Origin: Porites lobata
Taxonomy: Eukaryota > Cnidaria > Anthozoa > Scleractinia > Poritidae
Assembly (NCBI GenBank): GCA_942486035.1
Contig: CALNXK010000126.1
Coordinates: forward strand, 1,590,001-1,654,000
Direction of reading: 5' to 3'
DNA length: 64,000 bases
In this document: piece by piece, positions 31,385 to 43,835 of the stretch
Layout: every line of letters begins with the position of its first letter
Numbering within the stretch: the stretch's first letter is position 1
The notes under the pieces: generated by a model
The model's input: only the letters and a program-made list of their open reading frames with translations
Databases searched by the model: none
What the model was told of the DNA's origin: nothing
Made by a program: the position numbers and the translations under genes

Positions 31385-33061
31385 GTGATGTCCGAAGGAT
31401 ACCGTGCACGCGGAAAGGAAGGACAACACCACGATGCACAATTCTTCACATCACACGAAAGCCGAATTTTCTTAAGTAGCCTGCGTTAGACACCCCGTTT
31501 CCTAAAAAAGAAGGCAGCATATGTACACAGGCTATTCTTAAGGGTCTTTGTTTGTTCAGACGTCGTCGGTACTTTGTGCTTCAGTGGGGTGCCTATGGTG
31601 ATTTACCACCATGATGTGCCGCCGAGCCCTTCGAACTCTCACCCTGTTTAAGACAACAAAGCTCTAATTTCACGACTCTAATCAGTTTTCTTTCGGTCAA
31701 AACATTAGTGTTTTTTCACAGTAACATCAAGGTTTTTTAATTTTTATAAATACTTGTTGGTACTTGAGTGGCCTAGTTTTGCAGTCAGAACATCAAGCTT
31801 CCATTAATGTAAGAGCCTGTCCTCTTCGCCATGGCCTTCTTCAGTCCTTTGTTTCTCAACAGTTTCCACTGTGTTTCAGGATGTAAAATGCTATTTATTC
31901 GGGCATAATAGTACTTAAACTAAAGCGCCGTGTGCTATTATGTCTATTGTTGTTATGTTTTGAGCCAGTGATTGGGTACTTCGACTTTAAATACTGTTAA
32001 GACCTTCGCCCGCAAAAACTTTCTAACGATGAAGGTTCAAATCGGCAAATTAACTCTCACTTTTGAGAACTTATTAACCTTTTTTCAACAGAGGCTTGAG
32101 ACAGATATTTTTCTATGTTTTAAAAGATCCACTTTCTCTGCATTTTAAAATAAGAGGCTATTTTCTAAGGTTAGAAATACTTATAAATAGGTCTAATCGT
32201 CTCCCCGAGTCGTTCCAACTTGGATTGCAGATGGGGAAACTTGGTCTATAGGAAATACAGTTTTTTTTACTCTACACTAAAAGCCTTGTTGATTCGTTTC
32301 ATAGTAGCCAACTATGTACGACAGTGAATTTTAATTTTCCTATTTAGAAGTTTAATAAAACGCCTAAGCTTGCATGCATTTAGAGTTTTTTAACTTTCAT
32401 AATCATAATGCACATTAAAACTGTGTCCCAAAGAGACCTTATTTATTTACCTACAGTATCTATTTTCCCACTACCCTGGGTACCAAAGCTTTATCCTCTG
32501 TTTCCTCGTGAACGACAAAAGTCTTCGCCAAAGGTCGTGTTTTTATGAACGCTTTACCGAAGAAGCCGCAAACCGTCCATTACAAATCCCTGGCACCCAG
32601 GGTTGTACAGCACAGAGGGTCTTGTAGTGCTTTATAGTCTCAAATTATCAAGTAAATATTATTTCAACGTAACTGAAGAATGTCCTTTCAGCCTTGCAGA
32701 TATGCTTAAAAGTCACGATCTCAAACAAGTTCTTTTTACAGTTCTCATTATCGTATTGGGTGCTCTCTTTTTTTCTTTGAGCTTTCTTAGAATTTATGAA
32801 AATTTTCAATTGTTCTTTTCTTTTCCGGCCCCTCTACTTCTGTGATTCTAGTCAATTTAATGTCAATCATGTCAATAGTCTTCACATGTTGATCATAGGG
32901 AAGTAACAGAATAGAATATGCAATTATTCAATAGTTATCAGTAAAATTCAACTGTATTTATTTGCAACTTGGAAGAATAAAAACTTACGTACATTTGCTT
33001 TAACAAATTATACAGTAGCTTTTTTAAAAACGTAAAAATCAAAATTCACTTTCACTCGTGC
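31385..33061. other. Non-coding stretch, no recognised feature
   Basis: No coding signal that I can support. An 80-codon hydrophobic frame at 32603-32845 has no recognisable domain and is not called. Confidence 0.45.
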
Positions 33062-34000
33062 AGATCAATCATCAGTTGCGTCCTCGTCACTGCATGACAT
33101 TGCAGCATAAAACCATTTGGCAGCCTTTGATAAATATTTCTGAGCGAGTTCTTTGCAATCTTGTTTAACTTTCAAGGGAACTAGTCTTTTATCTAGATTA
33201 ACAGGAGATAACATGTCGGGTTTTAGCTGTACACTTTGCTTTTCCTTGCAAAAAGAAACTGATGTTGGTTTTTCCATGGCATCTACTTTGAATCGTATGA
33301 AAGCGCCGTCATGTCTCACAAGTTTCAAGTTGCCCTTCTCATCAGCTACTTCTCCATATCCATAGTTGATCCACACGATCTTTTTCACTTCGAATTTGTT
33401 GCTCTCTGTATCAACATTTCTGCTCACGTACTGCATTTTTAATAAACTTTTGTAATCCATTATTACTTCTTAAGTGACCCAATGTACCTTGATGTTTTTT
33501 AAGTCACTGTTTTTCAAAAGTGTAGCCCATTCTTGTGGCACTTCGACTTTTTCCCGAGTATCATAAAACTGTTGTATGCAGGCAAAACGATGATCACAAG
33601 TGCTGTAGCTATGTCCTTCTAGCAAAAATTTAGGTCGATTCTTAGAAAATATTTATTTTGTACAAGATGATCTAGGTAAAAGAAAAAGAAACACTCTTTA
33701 AATTGACTTGGTGCGTTATCTGTCCAAACAATGAGCTGGTCAAATGTTCCGTACTGTTCCATGAGTTTCATCAGAGTATAATGCAACAGCAACAGTGTCA
33801 TCATAGAGATAGCAGTGCAGACAGTCTTCACTGGCTTTAAATTGACTTGGTGCGTTATCTGTCCAAACAATGAGCTGGTCAAATGTTCCGTACTGTTCCA
33901 CGAGTTTCATCAGAGTACAATGCAACAGCAACAGTGTCATCATAGAGATAGCAGTGCAGACAGTCTTCACTGGCAACATAAACTCCACAGAGGTGCGTTC
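33062..34000 (-). pseudogene. C-terminal half of a transposase-like gene (DNAPSQFK family)
   Basis: Read on the minus strand, the pieces LIVWTDNAPSQFK, LLEGHSYSTCDHRFACIQQF, KVEVPQEWATLLKNSDLKN and MDYKSLLKMQYVSRNVD follow each other and end SCSDEDATDD. Asp-Asn before PSQ is reminiscent of a DDE catalytic Asp; the family is one of uncharacterised, repeated invertebrate proteins that I know only by pattern. Interruptions are an in-frame TAA just before MDYK, frameshifts, and a 139-bp tandem duplication at 33697-33974 that shifts the frame. The N-terminal half of the same type of protein lies on the opposite strand at 35134-36165. Confidence 0.6.
33697..33974. repeat. Tandem duplication, period 139 bp
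   Basis: Two adjacent, almost identical copies (33697-33835 and 33836-33974) inside the pseudogene. Since 139 is not a multiple of three, the second copy changes the reading frame. Confidence 0.85.
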
Positions 34001-34267
34001 GCAACTTTCTTGATTAATACCAGTCCTGGGAAGTTACCTTCAGGGTTGGTAAAGTCTTATAATAATCCATTTGTACAACAAGCACTCTTGGAAACATATT
34101 AGGTTTTCCAACGAGCTCGGTAAAATACACTTGTCAGTTTGTTACTTTAAAATGATTCTAAATGATACCTGGCGTCTATTTATTTCTGAATTATGTATTA
34201 GATATAGGAAATTGCATTTAGGAGACATTAGCCATCTCGACATGACGTCAGTTGCAAAAGGTTGCTT

Positions 34268-34522
34268 AATGCTACAATGCGTGTAAAACCCCGTGGTAAA
34301 ACCCTAAGATTTTAATTTCGAGTCTAATTTTGGTTATTGCTATTTCAGTATATTTCAGTACTGCTATTTGGCAATCACTGAAAAAAGAGGATGCAACCAT
34401 AGACACGTTTCACGGGATATTTAATAACGACTAAACATTGTGGGTGAAATGTTGTAATCTGTGCCCTGGATGAACTTATTTGTTGGTTACTATGAAACCG
34501 AGTTGATGCGTCAGTTATCATG
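34268..34522 (+). repeat. Direct repeat, copy 1 (partner 34761-34990)
   Basis: The block from AATGCTACAATGCGTGTAAA to GATGCGTCAGTTATCATG recurs diverged at 34761-34990, an offset of about 490 bp. No coding content. It may be a duplicated 5' flank of the neighbouring gene family. Confidence 0.75.
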
Positions 34523-34760
34523 CTTTCGGATCATCTATCTGTTTTAGTTTCAGTGAACATAAACCTTTAAATGATAAACTTATAAGTGCGAGGAAACGAA
34601 CTGAAATGAAATATAAATCCAAAGCCAGGCGGGTGTTGGTAAAATCTTTTAGCCCTACAAGACGGTTTGCTTATCCTTATTAAATTAGACACTAGTACCA
34701 GTAGTCGATTATTTACTAAAAGGTCCTGTCCCCTTTTGTTAATTTCTGGCTGTGATATGG

Positions 34761-34990
34761 AATGCTACAATACGTGTGAAACCCCCTGGTAAAACTCTTA
34801 AGATTTTAATTTGGTTTATTGCTATTTCAGTACTGCTATTTGGCAATCACTGACGAAAGAGGACGCAACCATAGACACGCTTCAACAATGTTTAGGTAAA
34901 GGCTCAACATTGTGGGCGAAACATGGTAATGTTTGCCCTGGATGAACTAATTGTCAGTTATGAAATTGCGTTGATGCGTCAGTTATCATG
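34761..34990 (+). repeat. Direct repeat, copy 2
   Basis: Diverged copy of 34268-34522; see that entry. Confidence 0.75.
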
Positions 34991-35133
34991 ATTTCTTATC
35001 TTACAGGTAATTATGAAATCGAAAGCATTTAACACTAAATTTACACTACCGACTGCTTATGTGATTACACAATATTAAAGAGATATAGTTTAGAAAACTG
35101 CCGTTCTCAAGTTATCAATGCTTTATATGAACC

Positions 35134-36165
35134 ATGAGTCAGCAGTCACAGGAAGTTTTAATCTCAACGAGCGTTTTCAAGGAAGACTTGATTCGGCTGT
35201 TGTATAGATTTGATGCAAAAAAGCCATGGCATTCCTTTAAAGAAGGTGCTCCACATAGAAGTTCAGTGGAAAAAGGAAAACAAGCAAGTAGCAGTAAGCT
35301 GATAAAAATTTACGTGACAAAGAAAAACATTTCAAAGACATAAAATTGTACCATTTAACTACATCAATCAGTTATTACTAACATGCCGCGAGAGCGGATG
35401 CTTAGTTAGAAGGGGGCCAGCATGTAAAATGAAAGTGCTTATACAAGATCATAGGGACATGCTTTACCAGAAAACCTACAACGAACAGAACTATGTCTTT
35501 TTGAAGCTTATGAAAGTTGGAGTCACGCCGAGTGGTAAACATGAAGTATCATACACCATTCTGACGCTTGGAGTTGTGTGCAAAATGGCGTTCAGGAAGT
35601 GTTACGGGATCTCTGATAGCAAAATACGAGTTTTACTTTAAAAAATGGACCTTGCGCGCCCTTCAATAGAGCTTCAGAAACGAGGCAGAACAACACCCCA
35701 GAGGCTTTTGCCAGAGGCAAGACATAAAGTTATTGACTTTATTCTGTCACACGAAGCGAGTGAATCCATTATTGCCGTGCGAGAACCCATGGAAGAAAGT
35801 ATTTTAACTCCAACGTTTTAATGAAGAAAATGTGGGGTGAATTTGTGAGACAACCAGCTTAAGAAGAAAGAATAAGGGTCACGTAGTCAGTTTTTCAACC
35901 TTTCGAAATTTGTTCATGCAGGAATTAAGAGATTTATTTAGTTTTTGTAAAGCGAGGCAAGACACATGTCAAACTTGAGATAAACTTGAGACTGGTTTGA
36001 AAGGACTAGAAAATGAGAAGAAGAGAACTGGAAATAAGGCAATTGATGTTCAAATCAGTAAACTTCTAGCCGAAAAAGCCTTGCACAAAAGAGAAAGTGA
36101 AGTAAGATTTGCCTCCCTAAAATACGACTTCAACGTACTTGCATCGAAGCTAGAAATCTCTGAAT
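35134..36165 (+). pseudogene. N-terminal half of the DNAPSQFK-family gene
   Basis: ATG at 35134 begins MSQQSQEVLISTSVFKEDLI. Farther on come VCKMAFRKCYGISDSKIRVL, LQKRGRTTPQRLLPEARHKV and IDFILSHEASES, then a coiled coil ending FASLKYDFNVLASKLEISE (stop near 36165). Stops and frame changes occur near 35343, 35641, 35820 and 35995. The block KMAF..GIS..KIRVL followed by RGRTTPQ and an HEASES segment is typical of the N-terminal part of the protein family whose C-terminal part lies on the minus strand at 34000-33062. An inversion between the halves or two separate copies would explain this. Confidence 0.5.
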
Positions 36166-38340
36166 AAGTGTTTCAGCAAAGCGGGGCTAGCTGGCGAAAT
36201 CTGCCACTATGACAATAAAAAGTCTTTCAATTCTTTGTGCTGTTGTTGTTTTTTAACAATCTACGTTATTTCTGTTCCATTATTACTCTTCAACTCCTAG
36301 GAAAAGCACTAAGAAAATGCACAGCTGAATTTTGGCCATCTCGAATTTGTGATAACCAGGCTGCAATTAGTATCGAGAGGTTTCTCTCACACGTTGATTG
36401 GACATGAGCTATAGTCTAAATGTACAAACTGACGTGATTGCTATATTTTTTTTCTGTCTCTTGTACGATATTTTTCACAAAACATGGTGAAAATGGATTG
36501 ATTCACAGTCAGTAGACGAGAAGATTGCTTAGACCAAAAGAAGTTTCCCTTGAATAAAAAGAAATAACAATCCGTATTTTCGAAAAAAGCTTTGTATAGT
36601 CCGCTGTGACAGATGAAAAATCTAGAGCGTCTTCCGTGAAACAACAAAACCCATTTGTTTTAATGTGGGGTAGAGCTTTCCGCTGGATAAATCACTTTTA
36701 TGGGTTAGGGAAACCAAACGCTCCATCTACTGGATACCTTTATCCACTTTTGAGCAACTGGGGCCTACTTTAGAAAGGAAAACATACAACAAGACATAAG
36801 TTGTACTTGTAAAAAAGGAACCCTTTCGTCTTGTTCTTTTTTCTACTCACACTTTTTTTCCTTTATTCATTATTAAATAAAAACATGAGGAAAAAGTTAA
36901 GATCACTTTAATGCATGTATTTCCAAACATGCTGTAATACCCTAATTGTGAGTTTTACTAGTCTTTCAGTTTTCAAAGCTTTTAGCGGTTTTATTAGGAC
37001 AACCAACTATTTTTCTTCTATAAAATAACCTTTCAAGTAAATAAATACTGGCTACAAATTTCTGACGAAAAAAGCTCACAATGTCACCATTCATTCCTAC
37101 AAGATATTAAGAGTGTTTCTACTAAGTAATGATCATCATACGTTGTGCCTTTCACATTTTATTAGGAAGATACTACGTTTAGTATAACCTCAAATTTCCC
37201 CAAATTACAAAAAAACAAAACACACCCTAAATTTTATCTTTGGTAGTATGCCTCCTTCCTGACCTCGAACTTGCTGCCAAACCCAGGACACCAAACAAAT
37301 TACGCTGGGTGCCAATTCAGTTTACATGACGAGATGACTATTTAGTAACAAATTATTTCAATGATTTAACAAGATTTAAAATAAAACTATATAAATCAAG
37401 AATACCTTTTTTAGTCTGTATAAAACAAACAAAATAGCAAAAAGAAAGTGTTAACCCTATATCCACACAATTGCTACGCTCACTTGCTCTTTATCTAACA
37501 CTTCGGCTCAGTAAACACTACCCAGATCACTTCCTATAATGGAAAAGAAGCTGAAAGTCTGAACATAAAAATAATACAAGTGGAAAACGTATATCCCTTT
37601 CCACAACAAAACACTCAACAAATGCTTCCTTCAATAGTGCTTTCTTTCACATATCTTCACCATCTGTAAAAAGAGGAATAAATTCAACAAAACATAAAAA
37701 TCAAAAAGCCAACTTCAAAACCCCCAAATTATCCCTCATCCTATACACTGCACACCCTAAAGCAAGTTTTAAGCAGAGAATTCAAGGTTAAATCACCCCC
37801 TCCCTGACTTCCTCCCCCCCCCCCCAGCCTAGCACGTGCTTGAGGGGAATACTTTCATTGGCCAATAGGCCTCAAACATTGCAAGAATTTGACATGACAA
37901 ACTAAAGGCAGACATGACCAGTGCACTGACTCTCCCAGAGCAAGACTAACGGAAGGTACCACACTTTTGCAGCACCCTCCCTGCCCTAGGGATTGACATG
38001 GAGGCCCTTTTCCAACCCATGGCGAGTTAGCTTAGGGACTGAGTTTGACAATAAGACCAACCAGGATAGCAAGCCCCCTATGATTTTCCTCACTGCAGTG
38101 ACCAGAAACCTGGCTATCGCCAGGTTCCTGTGCTAATATTCTGGCCTGCTTTGAGGTATGTTTTCAAAAATTCGGCTAGATATACAAAAAGCAAAATCTA
38201 GTTGTAGTAAGAGGAAAGAAAAATCTAATTGTACAAAATTGTCGTCTAACTGTAGAGGGACCTAAAAGTATTAAAAAAAGAAAAATAAAACATATACATG
38301 TATATATGTATATAACATGTTCGGTTAGTGACAAGAGCAA
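36166..38340. other. Non-coding stretch with a MITE copy and simple repeats
   Basis: No coding region found. At 36665-36770 lies a diverged, reverse-oriented relative of the MITE at 31223-31384. There is a C-rich run at 37804-37826, a short hairpin (AACCTGGC..GCCAGGTT) near 38110 and an AT microsatellite near 38290-38320. Confidence 0.5.
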
Positions 38341-39860
38341 GATTAATTTTAGAAGTTTCAAACTTTGATTCAGAACTATTCAAGCGTCACCTTGACATGG
38401 CTCCTTGGCACATTATCCAATTATTCGATGAAGTTGATGATCAAGTACACGCCTGGAATGTAATTATGAATGATGTATTGAATGACCTAGCACCTGTGAA
38501 GAACTTGAGAGTACGTGACAAAGATGTGCCATATATGACACCTGAATGGAAGAGTGCAATTTGAGCCAAACGAAAGGCTAATGCAAAGTACTTAAAAAAC
38601 AAAACTCCAGAAACCTGGGAGCTTAGGCGCAAGACAAGAAACGAGGCAATGAAACAGAGGCGGATTGCAATAAAGAACTATTGGAAAATTAAAGCAGCTG
38701 ACCTCAAGAGCAACCCAAGAGACTTTTTCAAAACATTTAAGCCGTTCCTGAACACAAAGGATTGCTCAACGAGCACAGACATTCAGCTGAAAGTAGAGGG
38801 TACCATAGTTAAAGATCAAAGGCAGGTGTCTGAAATACTTGTGGATTACTTTTCCACTATAGCTGATGGAATCGGTGGTGAGATCGCCAAGCTTAAATCA
38901 CTGAAAGATTTTAAGGACCATCCACGTGTTCTTAGAATACAACAGCAAAGTGTAAACTGGTCACGCAATCTTGAAGTAAAACCTATCATGCAAGGTCAAG
39001 TCCTAGCTGCTTTAGAATCTCTGAACACTAACAAGGCCACTGGCTGTGACCATATCCCGGCCAAAGTCTTGAAAATTGCAGCCAATGAATTGGCCAAACC
39101 ACTTACTACTCTTTTCAATTCACGTATACGTAACTGTTTCTGGCCAAGAGATTGGAAGCATGGAGTCTGGACTCCAGTTTGCAAAAAGGATGATAAGCAC
39201 TCCAAGGAAAACTACCGCCCTATAACTGTCTTACCGTGTGTTGACAAAGTTTTTGAACTAATAGGCGCACAGGTCTCTACTGGCTTTGAAGATTGTACAT
39301 ATGTTAACTCATCGGCTTACCGCAGAGGACATAGTTCTGAGACAACTCTGATTCACCTATTGGAGGGTTGGAGACATGCAAGAGATGAGAAACTGGTTGT
39401 GAGCTTGCTGTCAACTGACATGTCAAAAGCGTTTGATTCACTCCATCCACCACTAATATTGAGTAAGCTCAACGCCTATGGCTTTGAGAGCAGTACAGTT
39501 CGGCTTCTGGAGAGTTATCTGTGTGATCACAATTACCGGGGGACCTTGTCAGCTCAAGTAGGACTGTTAACCGAGGCTGTCCACAGGGATCCGCTCTAGG
39601 TCCCTTACTTTGGAATATATTCCAGAATGACTTGTCGTACAGTGTAACAATCAAACTATGAACATCGGACATGGCCAAAGCGATAATAACACCACTCAAG
39701 TGATCAGATCAAACAATCATATATTAATATAACTGACTCTCTCAAATTGTTGGGTGTCACAATAGAGTCTAAGCTGAATTTTTCAGAGCACATTAACAGG
39801 ATCTGTAAAATTGCCGGTCAGTAAATTGGCGTCCTTATGAGACTTGGAAACTTGATTCCG
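38341..39860 (+). pseudogene. CR1-like LINE reverse transcriptase remnant
   Basis: The frame from 38341 holds the linker between endonuclease and RT (NDVLNDLAPVKNLRVRDKDV, PYMTPEWKSAI) and, after an in-frame stop at about 38562, the RT domain from 38649. Seen are LNTNKATGCDHIPAKVLK, WKHGVWTPVCKKDDKHSKEN with YRPITVLPCVDKVFE, VVSLLSTDMSKAFDSLHPP and LESYL. A frameshift follows near 39590, then GSALGPLLWNIFQND. The FADD/YADD region is deleted, and the sequence resumes with LKLLGVTIESKLNFSEHINR up to about 39860. The element is 5' truncated (no endonuclease) and dead. Confidence 0.82.
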
Positions 39861-39862
39861 AC

Positions 39863-40690
39863 AATATGTACTATTTTGATAGGTGTCTCGCGATGGGGCT
39901 TTCCAGTTCCTGTGCAATTTTTGAACCACTTAGAATGGCACTCGAGTGGTTGTCCATTAATCACCTTGGTGCTTGCGCTGTTTTACATATTTTAGACGAT
40001 TTTTTGTCAATAACCCAAAGCAAAGGACAAAGTGATCACGACTTAGATAATCTTATTTTGATATATAATTAACTTGGCGTTCCTTTGGCCCCTGAAAAAA
40101 CGGTTGGTCCCACGTCTGTTTTACAATTTGCCGGAATTGATAGATTCTGTATGCCAAACGGCGCACCTACCAGAAGACAAACTTCCAAATTGTCGTGCAA
40201 TGTTACAAAATTTCCAGGCCCTGCGCTCCATCTGCCTGAAAGAAATCCCGTTACTGATAGGCTTATTGAATTTTACATGCCTCGTAGTTGTTTAGAGTCG
40301 GGCTTTTCTGCGTTGCATGATGGATCTTACTAAAGGCATCAACATGCCTCATCATCACATTCATCTTTTGCAAGGCGCTAAATTAGATATCATGCTTTGG
40401 CTCCGTTTTCTTGATTTTAACGGGTGATTATTTTTCTTAACTGACGTTTAGGAAACATCCCAGAGCCTTCAGCTTTATACTGATGCAGCAGGTTCAATAG
40501 GTTTTGGTGTGGTCTTTGATCGCCATTGGCTTCACGGAACTTGGCCGAACCACTGGAAATCTTATAACATCACGCTTTTGGAGTGTGTTTTATTTAGTGT
40601 TGCTGTGAAGAAGAACGTGTGGTGACATGGACCTTTCGTACACCTTGTTTTGCTAAAACAGACTGTTCCCGGTTTATGAAGACTTTATTT
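39863..40690 (+). pseudogene. Ngaro-like RT-RNase H fragment
   Basis: Directly joined to the LINE remnant. MYYFDRCLAMGLSSSCAIFE, LHILDDFLSITQSK (LDD active site) and, after a stop and a frame change near 40072, GVPLAPEKTVGP belong to the palm of a DIRS/Ngaro-type reverse transcriptase. The RNase H beginning SLQLYTDAAGSIGFGVVFD and WPNHWKSYNITLLE follows in another frame at about 40450-40620. No terminal repeats and no recombinase gene were found. Confidence 0.75.
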
Positions 40691-41590
40691 TGTACAAGCT
40701 TTTGAACATTTACAGAACTTCAATAAACCATTCTGGCGTGTAAACTTTATGACAGTTGCGCATGTTGTGTTAACATTAAATTTACAGTTCATGTTTACAG
40801 TGTGTGTGTGTATGAATATCGCTGGATTCTCTGGTTGCAGTCGCTGTTTCAGTTTTTCACTTCAGTTTTTCATCGGTAACACTGGAAATTAGTCATTGTG
40901 ACATGAGTAAAATGTGACCCTTGAATGACCTCAGAATGAAGGAAAAGTTTTCATGTGTCGGCATGCCCCCAGAACCCACTAGAAAGCTCACATCTTTGGT
41001 ACTCGAGAAAATCTCCAGCCAACTTCTCCCTGGAAGTTGACATCTCTGCAAAAGTAGTTGACACACTTGTCTCAAACACGCACTTTTAGTAGCAACAAGA
41101 ACTTCTTTACTGTTTAGAGGCCTTAAATCTCCCACCCCTAAGCTATTATCTTGGGGGGAGGGGGTGTGGGTACACAGAGGGACGGGATTGTTATCTCCAC
41201 TTTGAAAAATGGTGGAATTTTACAGAACTGTGAATTTGTCTGAACGTAAAATTGTGTTACTGCAGATATGTTGAGTATTGACTTACAATGAAATGACCTG
41301 AAATTAAAGAAATCAGAGTGATATTTAAGTTGTTGTAGGTTGGAGTGACATTGACCTAATTACGTCTGAATTATAGGCCTAAAACATATTGTGCAATGAT
41401 GTAACAAAGGCGCACCAATAAAATCGATGCTGAAACTGTTCATATGTACGTTTTTTGGTAAAATTCAAGGGTGTGTGTATGAAAAATCTTTTACATGAAC
41501 TGAATATTTCATGTTCTTCATTTTAGCTCATTATATGAGCACAATCAACTAATGGTTAGCCTCAAGATCAATCAGTAGGGAAGAAACTCA
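40691..41590. other. Non-coding stretch, no recognised feature
   Basis: No supported gene. An 80-codon minus-strand frame at 40893-41135 has no motif. There is a G-rich run at 41151-41166. Confidence 0.4.
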
Positions 41591-41599
41591 CTGGGCAGC

Positions 41600-42505
41600 C
41601 ATGGAAATTGAACCACAGAGAAGAGCGGCTATCGCTGGGCTACATTCCAAAACTTCGTAAAACTGGACGAAAATTCACAATCAATTTTTTAATGCAAAAA
41701 CTGGGGTAGATGTTGCTTGCGTGCCAACTAAGACTGTTCAAAAATTCATACACAGAGAAATTTAAAGGATTTACACGCATGTCAAAAGGGCCTGTTAACC
41801 AAAACAGACATTGATAAACAGTTACAGATTGCTCGAAAGATGAAAAGAGATCATTCTACAAACTTTTGGACAAACCTTTTTACTCAGATGGTGCGAGTTC
41901 ATAAATATAACCTCGCTGACCAAGCGCGGGCACCAAGCGTATTTAAAGAAAACAACAAAAAGGCTTAGCCTTTGGCAGCACAGCAGAAGGTTCTCATTGC
42001 TTCTCATTGGTTCTCTCGCTTTTGTGTAAGGGTTGGCAAATTAATGGTTGCCTTTAGCTATGGTAAAGGGGTAGTTCTTTGTGAACAGTATGAAACTTTG
42101 AACAGAATATTTTAAAAGTTTGATAGAACGGGAATTTGCGCGTATTTCAGAGACTGTAATAAGGGGAGGCCAAAACTATTTATGCAAGACAATGATCATA
42201 GTCAAAACTCGGCATTAGCTCACACTGCTTGGAGGCGATCGGGAGCCAAGTTAGTAAACTTCCTTCGAGAAGCAGTGACATTCATTTTATCGAGAATATT
42301 TTCCACATTGTAAAGATGGCTTTGGAGAAGGACGCATTAGACAAGAACATAACACAAGGGACATTTCAGGAGTTTTCGGAGTGCATAGCTACCACTTTTC
42401 ATAATCTTGATACAGCTTTAATTGACAAGACAATTGAAAGTATGAATTAAAGAATACAAATATTGAATAAAAACAAAGGACACCGTACAAAATATCGAAA
42501 GTGTA
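41600..42505 (+). pseudogene. Tc1/mariner transposase pseudogene
   Basis: The remains begin MEIEPQRRAAIAGLHSKTS and continue through stops and frameshifts. In the middle is the catalytic region: VRVHKYNLADQARAPS, FSYGKGVVLCEQYETLNRIF and KLFMQDNDHSQNSALAHTAW (an Asp of the DDE/D triad in QDND). Then VNFLREAV or, in the other frame, LPSRSSDIHFIENIFHIVK with the position of the last acidic residue (usually PDLNPIEN), and IDKTIESMN plus NKNKGHRTKY at the end. No inverted repeats were identified. Confidence 0.78.
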
Positions 42506-42509
42506 TACT

Positions 42510-43835
42510 ACAACAATGAATGAATACGTTTTTGTGTTGTTTTGTGTCAAGTTTAAAGGCGATTTATTAATGATATTTAAGGGGATTTAATAATGTTTTT
42601 AAGGCTGTGTTAATAAAATGCACAATTAAGCTTAATTATTAAACTTACTGAGAGAAAGTTCATTTGAACTACAATATTGTAGCTCTGTGATGTCATGCTT
42701 CAGAGATCACTGTTTATATCAGCCTGGATATGTTATCAAGTTCTGTAGGGCAGCAGACCTTCAATGACTACTGATGAAGTTCACAAGCCCATTCAAACTG
42801 TTTATCGAACCTATCTTCCAAAGTTTTGGTCTTGGCCCTCGCTTAATCATTACAAGTGAGTGTATCATCATTTATGTGACCACTAGCTATACTAGTGTCT
42901 TCACCTTGCTTTATTAGGACACCCTTTCCCTACACGGTTAGCAGGATAATCAGTATTCCTTTGCTCTCATGGAGTATGATGGACAGTTTTTTGTGACCTG
43001 AGAAGCTGCTGCAGTTGGGGTTTCGGAGAAACTTTGCTGTGGCACATTTACAGTAACTTTCTGATACCACAAGGAGCCATTTGGGGACTTTAGCAGCACT
43101 TTTTTTTTCTGCTTATCAAGTCTGTTGGGAACTTGGTTGTGAGAGTTGAAACTGGGGGCCAAATTTTCCCTTGTGTTGTCAAATTTTGCTTTCTACTGCT
43201 TCTTTTCTCCTCTTCATGACGCCTTTTAATGTCCTTATTATGGCCAGGTGTGTGGCAATTTGAGCAAAGTGGGTTTCTGTTTGCAGTTAGGCACTGACGG
43301 TGCTAAATTTCCCTTCTAAACACCAAGGTCTTCATATATTTTCTTTGGGCGTTTTCTTGGGATTTTGCCCGAAGCTCTGCTGCCACTTGTTGTTGGGGAT
43401 GTTGAAGATCATCCAGCTGAGCTGTGTTTTCACATCAGGTGGTGTATGGAGTGTTATCCTCTTTCAGTTTCTCTTCCCTACTGGGCTGTTTCAATCATGT
43501 CAATGATAAATTCAAAATCGTCCGCTGGTAGGTTGATGCAATCTTTTGCCATTGACTGTTGAGGCTACACTGCTAGGGAATCTTTCCGTAGTCAAAGTAA
43601 ACCTAATTCATAAGATGGCTTCAACCTTGCTCTCTCTACCTATTTCTGTTTCACGAGTGCCTTCCCTCCCTTCGAGGGACTGTTTTGACTTAGTTCTCTC
43701 TTTTTACATTCTTTTAGCCTCCTTCTTCCTTTGTACTCATGCTTCTGTCTGTTATTTGTATGCAGCATGATCTGACTGTGGGGTTAAATGGCAAAGGGTA
43801 ACCTAAACTGAGGTAACATACATACATCAATACAT
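42510..43835. other. Mostly non-coding; possible zinc-knuckle relic on the minus strand
   Basis: On the minus strand near 43290-43150 one frame reads NPLCSNCHTPGHNKDIKRRH, a C-x2-C-x4-H knuckle without the last Cys, followed by a basic stretch. It is too short to assign. The rest has no supported gene. Confidence 0.3.

Noticed and set aside
32603..32845. Possible small membrane protein
   Set aside because: Hydrophobic end only; no start context, homolog or splice support.
40893..41135. 80-codon minus-strand open frame
   Set aside because: No recognisable motif and no supporting context.
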